This document shows positions 15,712 to 23,868 of a stretch of 64,000 bases of DNA, in pieces. This DNA is from Geminicoccaceae bacterium (GTDB lineage Bacteria; Pseudomonadota; Alphaproteobacteria; Geminicoccales; Geminicoccaceae): the NCBI GenBank assembly GCA_020638495.1, contig JACKIN010000009.1, positions 1 to 64,000 of the forward strand, in the 5' to 3' direction. Both the position numbers and the translations under genes were made by a program. Under the pieces are notes generated by a model, which was not told the DNA's origin, ran no database searches, and saw nothing but the letters and a program-made list of their open reading frames with translations. Position 1 is the stretch's first letter. Each line of letters starts with the position of its first letter.

Positions 15712-16695
15712 TCAGTGGCTGCGTATCGGGAAGCTTTCAGTAGCCGAGCCACGGCCTTTCGGCCAGTCGGCCGGTGCCAGCTCGAGGCCACTGCCGGTGC
15801 ATTCGACCCGGGCAGTCTGCGCCACGGCGATGGCGCCGGTCCCGGGCTCGCAGTGGCGCAATTGGACGGTGAAGCGCGGCGCGTTGCCCGAGAGATCGAT
15901 GGCGTGGCGGAGATAGCCGCCGGTGCGCAGCGGTCCGTGCGCCAGCGAGGCCGAGGGGCCGACGAACACCGGCACCGGGGCGTCCTTGCCGGGCATGCCG
16001 CCGAAGAGGAAGAAATGCTCGTGGCCGGAGAGCACCAGCTCGGCTCCCCGCCGGGCGATGACTTTCCTGAGCCCCGCTTCGTCGCGCAGCGCCCGGCGGC
16101 GGCGGATCATCGAGCCGAGCGGCGGGTGGTGCAGCAGGAGGATGCGGCAGACGCCTTCCCGGCCGAGCCCTTCGAGGACACCGTCCAGCGCCTCGAGCTG
16201 GGCGGGTCCCACCGTGCCGGTGGCCTGGCCGACCGGGCTCGGCACGGCGCTCGACAGGCCGATGAGCGCCAGCCGGTCATGGAGCCGGCGCACGAACGGG
16301 AAACGGCCGGAGCTGTCCGGCTCGTCGCCGCGCATCCAGGCGTGCCAGCGCGACCAGCTCCGCTGGAGGTGCCGGCCGGCATAGGCGTCGTGGTTTCCCG
16401 GGACCAGGCTCACCCATTCGGCCGGGCCGAGCGACTCGAGCCAGCGCGCCGCCAGCTCGAACTCGCTCGGCAGGGCGATGTTGACGAGGTCGCCGGTGAT
16501 CGCGACATGGTCGGGCGGGTCGGCCTGGAGGTCGTCGACCAGGCAGTCCAGCACGCCGCGCGTGTGCAGCCGGTGGCGGCGGTGATGCCAGGAGAGGAAG
16601 CCGAGCGCCCGCTTGCCCATGAGCTCGCCGAGCCGCGCCTGCGGCAGCGGGCCGAGATGGACATCGGTGAAATGGGCGAGATCGAGGACGGTCAT
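15712..16695 (-). CDS. Calcineurin-like metallophosphoesterase in the sphingolipid operon
   Basis: A 327-aa metallophosphoesterase. The metal motifs are in order: DVHLG (about residues 10-14, preceded by FT), ITGDLVN (about 60-66), VPGNHDAY (about 91-98), LLHHPP (about 188-193) and GHEHFF (about 232-237). This is the GDXXD/GNHD/GHXH pattern with DVH at the start. Substrates of this superfamily include phospholipids and nucleotide-linked lipids. Position between a nucleotidyltransferase (4-bp overlap) and LptF suggests it trims a phosphate or nucleotide from a ceramide head-group intermediate. The true substrate is unknown. Confidence 0.8.
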   Translation of the reverse strand: MTVLDLAHFTDVHLGPLPQARLGELMGKRALGFLSWHHRRHRLHTRGVLDCLVDDLQADPPDHVAITGDLVNIALPSEFELAARWLESLGPAEWVSLVPGNHDAYAGRHLQRSWSRWHAWMRGDEPDSSGRFPFVRRLHDRLALIGLSSAVPSPVGQATGTVGPAQLEALDGVLEGLGREGVCRILLLHHPPLGSMIRRRRALRDEAGLRKVIARRGAELVLSGHEHFFLFGGMPGKDAPVPVFVGPSASLAHGPLRTGGYLRHAIDLSGNAPRFTVQLRHCEPGTGAIAVAQTARVECTGSGLELAPADWPKGRGSATESFPIRSH

Positions 16696-17450
16696 GCCGG
16701 GCGGGCTTTCAGCAGCCGTTCGACGAGGACGAGGTCGGCCGGCTTGTCGATGTCGATCGCGGCCTCGCCGTGGGGGAGCACCAGGGCCGCGACCCGACAG
16801 CCGACGACGGCCGACGCCCGGCGCAGCGCTTCGGCCAAAGTGAAGCGGCGCAAGAGATAGCCCAGCAGCAGGCCGGGGCCGAAGGTGCCGGCGATCCGCC
16901 ACGGCCGCTTGCGCTCGCTTTCGGCCCGCCGCCAGAAGGCGATGGCGGCGAGGGCCTGCTCGTTTCGCAGGTGGAAGAGGTTGGCGCCGGAATAGGCGCC
17001 ATCGCGAAAGCGCCAGTAGGTCCGGCATGTTTCCGGCACCACGGCCTCGATGTGGCGGCGCTCGACCACGCCGACGACGAGGTCGGCCTCGATGGCGGCG
17101 GCACCGGCGAGGAAGGCCTCGATGATCGCTGGCGTCAGCAGGGCATGGTCGGCGGTGGTGACCAGGACCGGCGGCGGCAGGTGCTCGAGGGCGGCGAGCA
17201 CAGAGAGGCTGGGCGAGGCGGCGGTCGGGACGGCCTCCGTGTCCCGGCCGGCCAGGGTCGCGGGATCCGGGATCGAGACGGCGATCCGGCCGATCGACGG
17301 GGCAGCCCGAAGGGCTTCCAGAACCCGCTCCAGCATCGGCTTTCCGGCCACCGGCAGGAGGGCCTTGAGCGCGATGCCGGCGGCGGCCGCCATCGGATCG
17401 CCCTCGGGGCGCTGGCCAGCCAGCACCAGGGCCGCCATGCCGGCCGCCAT
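16692..17450 (-). CDS. MobA-like nucleotidyltransferase (candidate phosphoglycerate cytidylyltransferase)
   Basis: A 252-aa GT-A-fold nucleotidyltransferase. ALVLAGQRPEGDPMA (about residues 6-20) is the NTP-binding loop, with a conserved Lys in ALKALLPVAGKPML. The metal-binding TTADHAL motif lies near residue 110. The C-terminus has AAIDIDKPADLVLVE. MobA and IspD relatives share this fold, but the locus is a ceramide operon. A cytidylyltransferase acting on phosphoglycerate (CpgD) has been described in the Caulobacter ceramide phosphoglycerate pathway, and this gene is a good counterpart by context. ATG 17450 starts 1 bp after the acyltransferase stop; ATG 17438 is the alternative. Confidence 0.65.
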   Translation of the reverse strand: MAAGMAALVLAGQRPEGDPMAAAAGIALKALLPVAGKPMLERVLEALRAAPSIGRIAVSIPDPATLAGRDTEAVPTAASPSLSVLAALEHLPPPVLVTTADHALLTPAIIEAFLAGAAAIEADLVVGVVERRHIEAVVPETCRTYWRFRDGAYSGANLFHLRNEQALAAIAFWRRAESERKRPWRIAGTFGPGLLLGYLLRRFTLAEALRRASAVVGCRVAALVLPHGEAAIDIDKPADLVLVERLLKARPA

Positions 17451-17451
17451 C

Positions 17452-18600
17452 TCAGAGCGCCTTCTCGTAGACGCGATAGCGCTTGTAGGCTGTGGCCCCC
17501 ACGGCATCGATGATGCGCTGGATGGCGGTATTGTCCTCGAGCACCCAGGAGAGCTCGCCCTCGCGCACGCCCTGGCTCGTATGATAGCGGTTGACGGCGT
17601 CGATCACGCCGAGCGCCGCGGCGGTGCCCTTGAGCGTGCCGTGCCACTTCCGGCGCAGGCCCATGAGCGGCATGCGCGCGGATGTCACGCCGCTCACCTT
17701 CAGCCGCCAGAGCAGCTTCGACCAGCCGAACGGCAGCAGCCGGCCGTCGAGATCGGCGATCGCCTCGTTGAGGTTGGGCAGGGTCACGGTCATGGCGGCC
17801 GGCTCGCCGTCGAGCTCGGCGATGGCGAAGCAGCCGGCGGTGACCAGCGGGCGGATGGCTTTGGCGAGATATTGCGATTCGGCGTCGCCGAAGGGGATGA
17901 AGCCCCAATTCCCGGCCCAGGCATCGTTGAAGATGTCGCAGATCAGGCGGATCTCGTCGACATAGCGGCGCATGTCGAGCGGGCGGACGACGAGCCCGCC
18001 GGTTTTCGCGGTGCGCTCGATCAGCCGCCGCGCGGTCGGCGGCAGCGGCTGCGTGTTGTCGTAGCGGTAGGCGATCAGGTCCTTGGCCTTGGCGAGGCCC
18101 TGCTCGGCCAGCCGGGCGTCGTAGTAGGGCCGGCCGTGCGGCATCATCATCGAGGGCGGCGTCGTGAACCCTTCGACCAGCGTGCCGGTCTCGTCGTTGA
18201 TCGAGAGGCTGAACGGCCCCTGCATCCGCTCCATCTGCCGGAGCCCGAGCCAGGTCTCGGCGGTCTCTATGAGCAGGCCGAACGCTTCCTCGTCGTCGAT
18301 CGCCTCGAGAAAGCCGAAATGCCCGGTGGCGTCATGGTGCCGCTCGAGATGGGCGCGGTTGACCTGGGCCGAGATGCGGCCTGCCGGCCTGCCGTCGAGA
18401 TGGACGATCCAGTAGGCGGCCTCGATGCCGTCGAGGAACGGGTTCTTCCTCGGGTTGAGGTGGTCGAGCCGCTCCAGGGTCAGCGGCTGCACCCAGTTGG
18501 GGTCGTCGCGGTAGACGTGGCGGGTGACGTCGAAGAAGGCCTTCAGATCGGCGCGATCGTGAACCGTCTGAATGGCGACCGTGGCATGGCGGGAGGACAA
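17452..18600 (-). CDS. GNAT-fold acyltransferase, bacterial ceramide synthase-like
   Basis: A 382-aa protein of the long GNAT-like group. The N-terminus has FFDVTRHVYRDDPNWVQPL and ERLDHLNPRKNPFLDG (about residues 23-60), then GRISAQVNRAHLERH and GHFGFLEAIDDEEAF. A second acyltransferase-like half contains FNDAWAGNWGFIPF and a C-terminal GVREGELSWVLEDNTAIQ. This resembles the Caulobacter ceramide synthase bCerS, sometimes annotated as dATP pyrophosphohydrolase or GNAT, which N-acylates the sphingoid base. The surrounding ceramide genes support that role. No canonical nudix box is visible, which argues against the pyrophosphohydrolase label. Confidence 0.72.
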   Translation of the reverse strand: MSSRHATVAIQTVHDRADLKAFFDVTRHVYRDDPNWVQPLTLERLDHLNPRKNPFLDGIEAAYWIVHLDGRPAGRISAQVNRAHLERHHDATGHFGFLEAIDDEEAFGLLIETAETWLGLRQMERMQGPFSLSINDETGTLVEGFTTPPSMMMPHGRPYYDARLAEQGLAKAKDLIAYRYDNTQPLPPTARRLIERTAKTGGLVVRPLDMRRYVDEIRLICDIFNDAWAGNWGFIPFGDAESQYLAKAIRPLVTAGCFAIAELDGEPAAMTVTLPNLNEAIADLDGRLLPFGWSKLLWRLKVSGVTSARMPLMGLRRKWHGTLKGTAAALGVIDAVNRYHTSQGVREGELSWVLEDNTAIQRIIDAVGATAYKRYRVYEKAL

Positions 18601-18627
18601 GCGCTGCAGCCCGTCGCGGCCACCGCC

Positions 18628-19389
18628 TCAGGCGGCGCGGCGGCGGCGGCGGATGGCGTAGGTCTCGTCGTCCAGCGACAGCTCGGCGACCCAGGGCCAC
18701 TGCCGACGCGCCTCGCCGGTGTAGCCCAGGTTGTGCACCGTAGCACTGCGCGGCATGTCCTTGGGTTGGGCGTAGAACGTGCCGAAGACGTGGTCCCAGA
18801 GATTGCTGGTGATGCCGAAATTGCCCTGCTCGTTGTGGAAATGGTGGGCGAGATGGCGCTTCTTCAGGTCGCGCAGCCAGGCCTTGCGCGGCGTGAACGG
18901 CAGATGCTGGACGCAGTGCACGAACTCGTAGGCGCAGAAGACGATGCAGGCCGTGGCGAAGGCGGAAAGAGCGCCGGCCGGGCCGGCCACCAGCCAGCCG
19001 ACGGGCAGGGCGATGAGCGCGATGGTCGGCAGGGTCGTGTAGAGGGCGCCGAACAGCACCGCCAGATCATGCGGATTCTGGTGGTGGTCGTAGTGGATCC
19101 GCTTCCAGACCCTGGCCGTCGACTTGTGCTTGAAGAGCCCGGTCGAATGCAGGAGGAAGCGGTGGACCAGGTACTCGACGAGCGGATAGATGGCGGCAGT
19201 CACGACGGCGGCGACCAAAGGCTGCCACAGGCTGTCCATGACGGCGAAGGCGAGCGCCCAAGCGACGAGCGCGATCACGATATAGGCCTGGATCGCGTAG
19301 TAGGTGAAGAAGGCGCGGACCAGGTCGCCCAGGCTCATCTTGTCGAGAAAATAGACCTTGTCGCTCCAGGGACCCCAGGACGTCAGCAT
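18628..19389 (-). CDS. Fatty acid hydroxylase / sterol desaturase family protein
   Basis: A 253-aa integral membrane di-iron hydroxylase. About four hydrophobic segments surround the histidine clusters HRFLLHSTGLFKH (about residues 76-88), HYDHHQNPHD (about 98-107) and the C-terminal LKKRHLAHHFHNEQGNFG (about 177-194). It is the first gene of the eight-gene - strand operon, 27 bp before the bCerS-like gene. By family it should hydroxylate an acyl or sphingoid chain, making hydroxy-ceramide. An unlinked role in fatty-acid or carotenoid hydroxylation is less likely given the context. Confidence 0.8.
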   Translation of the reverse strand: MLTSWGPWSDKVYFLDKMSLGDLVRAFFTYYAIQAYIVIALVAWALAFAVMDSLWQPLVAAVVTAAIYPLVEYLVHRFLLHSTGLFKHKSTARVWKRIHYDHHQNPHDLAVLFGALYTTLPTIALIALPVGWLVAGPAGALSAFATACIVFCAYEFVHCVQHLPFTPRKAWLRDLKKRHLAHHFHNEQGNFGITSNLWDHVFGTFYAQPKDMPRSATVHNLGYTGEARRQWPWVAELSLDDETYAIRRRRRAA

Positions 19390-19534
19390 GCCAGTCTACC
19401 GTAATTTGGATGTGATTTCCGGCTCATTCCCGAGTTAATGCCAGCTCGCCCGAGGGGCAAGGGTGGTGCCGCGCTTTGCCACGGCAGGGTGGCGCCGAGA
19501 TGACACCGGCCGGTCGGATTTTCATTCCGCCAGT

Positions 19535-21775
19535 TCAACCCGGCTGCGGTGCCCTGGTCAGCATGCGACGGATGCGCTCGATCACGCGCTCGAGGTCGTC
19601 GATCGGCCTGGGTGCGGCCATCGGCGTCGGGTCGTCGGCGCGGACCAGGAGGCCGCGGGCGATCAGGGCGCGGTGCAGGCGGGCGGGATCGCGCGGCAGG
19701 CTGAGCCAGCCCTTGGCGATCAGCCGGTCGACCAGCCGGCCCAGCACGTGCTGCTGGTGCGGCGTGCCGCGATAGGAGGTGCCGCCGCCGATCAGCAGGG
19801 TGAGCGCCGTCTTGATCGGCTTGCTGCCCGGCAGGCCGTCATACCAGTAGGGCAGCTCGACCAGGGTCACGGGCTTCCCGGTGAGGCAGGCGGCGGTGAG
19901 CGTGAAGGGATCGTCGCCGGTGACCAGGAGGCGGTCGGCCTTGGCCATGACCTCGGCGAGTGGCTTCTCGGGGTCGATCACCTCGACCTCTCCCGCGGCG
20001 GCGAGCACGGCGTCGCGGGCTTCGTCCGGCGTGTCCGGCTCGAAGCGCAGCGCCTTCGGGCCGGGGCCGGCGTCGCGGAGTGCCTGGCCGATGCGGGCCG
20101 CCGCTGCCGCGGTCAGCCGGAAGGGCTTCTGGCCCCGGCCGATGAGCGCCGTGGTGCCGCCGCTGCTGCCGGCCGCCTCGCCCGTTGGCGGCAGCAGGGG
20201 TGCGGTGATCTGCAGCACGTTGTCGCGGACCGGCAGGCGAAGCTGCGGCGTGGCGATGACGAGGTCGAAGAGCTCGAAGGCGGCGCCGGGCATGCCGAGC
20301 TGGACGATGCGCGTCGCACCCTGGCTCTCCCCCTTGATCCGCCGGGCGACGGAAGCGGCCTTCGCCCCGGCGGCGATCACCAGATCGGGCCAAGGGGCGG
20401 TGAAGGCGATGGCGGGCCGGTCGAGCTTCTGCTCGATCGCCGCACCGCCGAGGGCCGCAGCCAGCCGGCGCACCTGCGCATCATGCGCCGGCACACCGTC
20501 GATGAGCGCCCAGATGGTCGCCTGCTCGGGATGGGCCACCGCCCGGACCGGGAAATGCCGCACAGTGCCGGGGATGGGTGCCGCCTTGTCGGCGACGGTG
20601 AGCTGCCAGCTCACGCCCGGATGGCGGGCGGCGATCTCGTCGACGCGCTGGCGCCACCAGACGGCGCTGCCGAGCCCCTCGGGTGCATTGGCGATGGCGT
20701 CGAGATGCACGACCTTGCGCGCCGCACCGAAGAGCCGGCCGAGGAGCCAGGGCAGGTCGGCCGGCGGCACGCGGCCCAGCAGGTCGCTCGCGACCACGGC
20801 GTCGTGCGCTTTTTCCGGCCACGGCGTCGCCTGCCCGAGGCGCAGCACGGTCGTCCGCCGGCCCTGGGTCAGGGGTGCCGGCGTATCGGCGTCGGGCCCG
20901 AGCCGGACGTCCAGCACGTCCTGGACGTCGAGCGCGGCGAAGAGGGCAACGGCCTCGTCACCCGGCGCCGGGGCGGGCTCGCCCGAGGGCAGGTTGCGGC
21001 CGATCGCGGCGGCGAAATCCGGGCTCGGCGTTTCGTTTGTGAAGGCCTCGTAGTCTTCGGCGTCGGCCGCCCGCTCGAGGTCGTACCAGACATAGGCCAA
21101 CGGATTGGGGTGGTAGGAGAAGGCTTCGGGAAAGGGGTGCCAGGGCTGCTGGTGCAGGGCCGTGTAGTGCAGGCACTTCGTCAGGCCCTCGACATATTCC
21201 TGGTCGCGGGCGTTCCAGTGGCCGTCGAGCTGGCCCCAGAGCCCGGGCGTCGCGGAGGGCTTGTCGATCAGCGCGTGCTTGCCGAGCCGGGCTGCCGTCT
21301 CGCGGTTCCAGAGCGGCAGCATTCGCTCGCAGTCGATCAGCATGACCGACGTGTCCTTGGCCGAGATGGCGAGATAGCCGTGGTCGCCCATGTCGAGGTC
21401 GAAGAGCAGGGCGGGGTCGGCGAGGTAGATCTGGTCGACGTCGTTGTAGATCGCCTTGCCGGTGCCGCCGGCGAAGGCGGGGATGGCGTAGCGGTAGTTG
21501 GTGAAGCCCGTCCGCCATTTCGCGCGATCGAAGCCGGTGACGTTCTTCATCAGGTGGATCTCGTAGACCCGGCCGGGGTCGCGGACCTGCTCGATCGAGT
21601 AGAAGAAGATCCGCTCGGCCCGGTATTGCGCCTCCTCGGTGCCGAGGAAGATGCGCACCGGCGGCAGGTCGCTGGGCGTGGCCCCCGGCCGGACGCCGAG
21701 GACGACCGGCGTCGGGTCGGCGCGGAAGAACGGCCAGGCGTCGAGGCGGTCGGTGAGGGTGGGAAGCTCGGGCAT
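19535..21775 (-). CDS. Glycosyltransferase - methyltransferase-like - ELM1 fusion protein
   Basis: A 746-aa three-part protein. Residues about 35-250 look like a GT-A glycosyltransferase: RIFLGTEEAQYRAERIFFYS, a DVD metal motif in IYNDVDQIYLADP, and LIDCERMLPLWN. Residues about 310-430 resemble a Rossmann methyltransferase with weak SAM motifs (VLRLGQATPWPEKAHDAVV, VASDLLGRV). The C-terminal third (about 440-746) is an ELM1/DUF1022 domain: DLVIAAGAKAASVARRI, GATRIVQLGMPGAAFELFDL, and TGDDPFTLTAACLTGKPV. Stand-alone ELM1 proteins are sugar-transferase-like and often lie near LPS genes. It is downstream of the sphingolipid operon but separated by 145 bp, so a role in glycosylating envelope lipids is speculative. 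Confidence 0.7.
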   Translation of the reverse strand: MPELPTLTDRLDAWPFFRADPTPVVLGVRPGATPSDLPPVRIFLGTEEAQYRAERIFFYSIEQVRDPGRVYEIHLMKNVTGFDRAKWRTGFTNYRYAIPAFAGGTGKAIYNDVDQIYLADPALLFDLDMGDHGYLAISAKDTSVMLIDCERMLPLWNRETAARLGKHALIDKPSATPGLWGQLDGHWNARDQEYVEGLTKCLHYTALHQQPWHPFPEAFSYHPNPLAYVWYDLERAADAEDYEAFTNETPSPDFAAAIGRNLPSGEPAPAPGDEAVALFAALDVQDVLDVRLGPDADTPAPLTQGRRTTVLRLGQATPWPEKAHDAVVASDLLGRVPPADLPWLLGRLFGAARKVVHLDAIANAPEGLGSAVWWRQRVDEIAARHPGVSWQLTVADKAAPIPGTVRHFPVRAVAHPEQATIWALIDGVPAHDAQVRRLAAALGGAAIEQKLDRPAIAFTAPWPDLVIAAGAKAASVARRIKGESQGATRIVQLGMPGAAFELFDLVIATPQLRLPVRDNVLQITAPLLPPTGEAAGSSGGTTALIGRGQKPFRLTAAAAARIGQALRDAGPGPKALRFEPDTPDEARDAVLAAAGEVEVIDPEKPLAEVMAKADRLLVTGDDPFTLTAACLTGKPVTLVELPYWYDGLPGSKPIKTALTLLIGGGTSYRGTPHQQHVLGRLVDRLIAKGWLSLPRDPARLHRALIARGLLVRADDPTPMAAPRPIDDLERVIERIRRMLTRAPQPG

Positions 21776-21820
21776 GCGGGCCTTTTTCGGTTGCGGCTCG
21801 GCGATCAGGTAGGCTGCGGG

Positions 21821-22942
21821 TCAGGCCCCGTCAATTCGAGCCGATGTCACGGCAGGTGGCCCCGCCTGAAGCTGCAGCCATTCGCGCGTCAGCGACAGCC
21901 CGAGCGCCAGCAGCATGGGCCCGAGGAAGATGCCGAGGATGCCGAAGGTCACGACGCCGCCGATGACGCCGAAGAAGACGAGCAGGAACGGCATCTGGCT
22001 GCCACGGCTGATCAGGTAGGGCTTCAGGAAGTTGTCGACCCCGCCGATGATCAGCGCACCGTAGACGCCCATGATGATGCCGGCGACGATCTGCCCGGTC
22101 ATCAGCTGCCAGATGGCGACCGGGATCCAGACCAGCGACGAGCCGGCGACCGGGAAGAGGCCGAGGATGAAGACGCAGGTCGCGAGCAGGAAGGGCTGCG
22201 GCACGGCTAGCAGCCAGAAGCCGAAGAGCGCCAGCATCGCCTGGATCAATGCGGTGCCGATCACGCCGTAGACGACGCTGCGGATAGTGCCGGCGGCGAC
22301 CGCGATCAGGTGCTTCGCCCGGTCGCCGACGACGCTGCCGATCGAGCGGTGCAGCAGCTCGGCCGCCATGGCCCCGTCGCGGTAGATGAAGAAGGCGACG
22401 AGCACGCTGACCGCCAGCTCGATCAGGCCCTGGCCGAGGCCGAGCCCGCCCCTGATCGCGGCGTCGCGCAAGGGGGCGAAATAGGGCAGGGCCGAGGCCA
22501 GGAGGTCGCCCGTGTTGGAGATCAGGCCGCGCCAGAGGTCGGCGAGGAAATTGCCGACCAGCGGCAGGCCGACGAGCCAGGCGGGCGGCTCGGCGAAGGC
22601 ACCTGTGCCGTCCGGGTGAATGCTCAGGCGTAGCTGGCTGATGGCGTCCTCGGCGGTGTTGGCGAGGGCGCTCACCAGGAGCGCCATCGGCACGATCAGC
22701 GCTGCCGCCAGCGCCAGCGTCATGAGGAACGAGGCCGGCAGGTTGTGGCCGCCGAGCATCGCCTTCAGCCGCTGGTGCAGGGGCCAGGTCGAGAAGACCA
22801 GGATGATCGCCCAGAGCAGCGACGAGAAAAAGGGTCTCAGCACCAGGACGCAGCCGAAGCCCAGGAGGACCAGGAGGACCCAGCCCGCGACCTCGTTGAG
22901 CCGGGCGCCGACGCCGAAGAACCGCCGGGGCTGCGTGGCCAA
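21821..22942 (-). CDS. AI-2E family transporter (PerM/YdiK-type permease)
   Basis: A 373-aa membrane protein with about seven hydrophobic segments. It has the typical start VLLVLLGFGCVLVLRPFFSSLLWAIILVFSTWPL and the conserved C-terminal GVYGALIIGGVDNFLKPYLI and GGVVTFGILGIFLGPMLLAL. The family exports or imports small molecules; AI-2 or Na+/H+ transport has been shown for some members. It lies 5 bp downstream of the hydroxyacid dehydrogenase gene on the same strand and may be cotranscribed, but no substrate can be named. Confidence 0.87.
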   Translation of the reverse strand: MATQPRRFFGVGARLNEVAGWVLLVLLGFGCVLVLRPFFSSLLWAIILVFSTWPLHQRLKAMLGGHNLPASFLMTLALAAALIVPMALLVSALANTAEDAISQLRLSIHPDGTGAFAEPPAWLVGLPLVGNFLADLWRGLISNTGDLLASALPYFAPLRDAAIRGGLGLGQGLIELAVSVLVAFFIYRDGAMAAELLHRSIGSVVGDRAKHLIAVAAGTIRSVVYGVIGTALIQAMLALFGFWLLAVPQPFLLATCVFILGLFPVAGSSLVWIPVAIWQLMTGQIVAGIIMGVYGALIIGGVDNFLKPYLISRGSQMPFLLVFFGVIGGVVTFGILGIFLGPMLLALGLSLTREWLQLQAGPPAVTSARIDGA

Positions 22943-22947
22943 GGTCG

Positions 22948-23868
22948 TCAGTCCTTCCCGCCTTCACCGCCGGTTTTACCGGCTACCTCGAAGCCGCGCA
23001 GCCGCTCGTAGACCTTGACCACGGCGCTGTCGTCCTCGCGGCCGTAGCCGGCGCCGGCGGCGGCGAGGAACTGCTGGTGGGCGGCGGCCGCGATCGGCAG
23101 CGGGAAGCGCTGTCCCCTCGCCGTATCGAGCACGATGCCGAGATCCTTGACGAAGATCTCGACCGCGGAATGCGGGGTGAAGTCCCGGGCCAGGATGTGC
23201 GGCACGCGATTGCTGAACATCCAGGAATTGCCGGCGCTGTTGGAGATCACCTCGAAGAGCGTCTGTGGGTCGGCGCCGCAGGCGGCACCCAGCGCCATGG
23301 CCTCGCCGGCGGCGGCGAGATGCACGCCGGCGAGATGCTGGTTGATCATCTTCACGGTCGAGCCGATGCCGGGCTCGCTCCCCAGCCGATAGACGGTCTT
23401 CGCCATCGCGTCGAGGGCCGGGGCCGCCGCGGCGAAGGCCGCCTCGCTGCCCGACGCCATGACGGTGAGCGTGCCGGCCACGGCGCCGACCTGGCCGCCG
23501 CTGATCGGCGCGTCGAGAAGGTCGAGGCCCATCTCGGCGAGCCGCTCGCCCAGGGACTTCGTGAAGGGTGGCGGGACGGTGCTGTGCAGCACCACGACCC
23601 CGCCTTCACCGAGCACGGCGGCACCACCATCCTTGCCGAAGAGCGCTGTCTCGGCCTGGTCGGCGGTGGCGACGACGAGGATCAGGAGCGAGACCTGGTC
23701 GGCGGCGGCGCGCGGGCTCGCGACCGGCTTGCCGCCGGCCGCGGCCAGCTCCTCGAGCGGCTTCTTCGCGACGTCGAAGCCGTAGACGGTGTGGCCCTTG
23801 GCGAGCAGCTGCTTCGCCATCGGCAGGCCCATGGAGCCGAGCCCGACGAAGCCGATACTGATGGTCAT
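22948..23868 (-). CDS. Beta-hydroxyacid dehydrogenase (GarR/LtnD-like)
   Basis: A 306-aa NAD(P)-dependent dehydrogenase of the 3-hydroxyisobutyrate/tartronate semialdehyde reductase family. It shows the Rossmann IGFVGLGSMGLPMAKQLL (residues 4-21), the substrate motif DAPISGGQVGAVAGTLTVM and the catalytic Lys in STVKMINQHLAG. The family oxidises short hydroxyacids such as L-threonate, glycerate or 3-hydroxyisobutyrate. Neighbours are a nitrilase and an aldose epimerase, so sugar-acid catabolism is plausible. The start overlaps the nitrilase stop by 4 bases. Confidence 0.85.
   Translation of the reverse strand: MTISIGFVGLGSMGLPMAKQLLAKGHTVYGFDVAKKPLEELAAAGGKPVASPRAAADQVSLLILVVATADQAETALFGKDGGAAVLGEGGVVVLHSTVPPPFTKSLGERLAEMGLDLLDAPISGGQVGAVAGTLTVMASGSEAAFAAAAPALDAMAKTVYRLGSEPGIGSTVKMINQHLAGVHLAAAGEAMALGAACGADPQTLFEVISNSAGNSWMFSNRVPHILARDFTPHSAVEIFVKDLGIVLDTARGQRFPLPIAAAAHQQFLAAAGAGYGREDDSAVVKVYERLRGFEVAGKTGGEGGKD

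Noticed and set aside
16692..17450. Molybdenum cofactor guanylyltransferase (MobA)
   Set aside because: The fold matches but no molybdenum cofactor genes are near and the gene is embedded in a ceramide operon; kept only as an alternative.
17452..18600. dATP pyrophosphohydrolase
   Set aside because: A label sometimes given to this family, but no nudix or similar motif is visible; the GNAT-like pattern and ceramide context fit better.
19463..22210. 915-aa open frame on the + strand
   Set aside because: Antisense shadow of the GT/ELM1 fusion gene and part of the AI-2E-type permease gene; no motifs.
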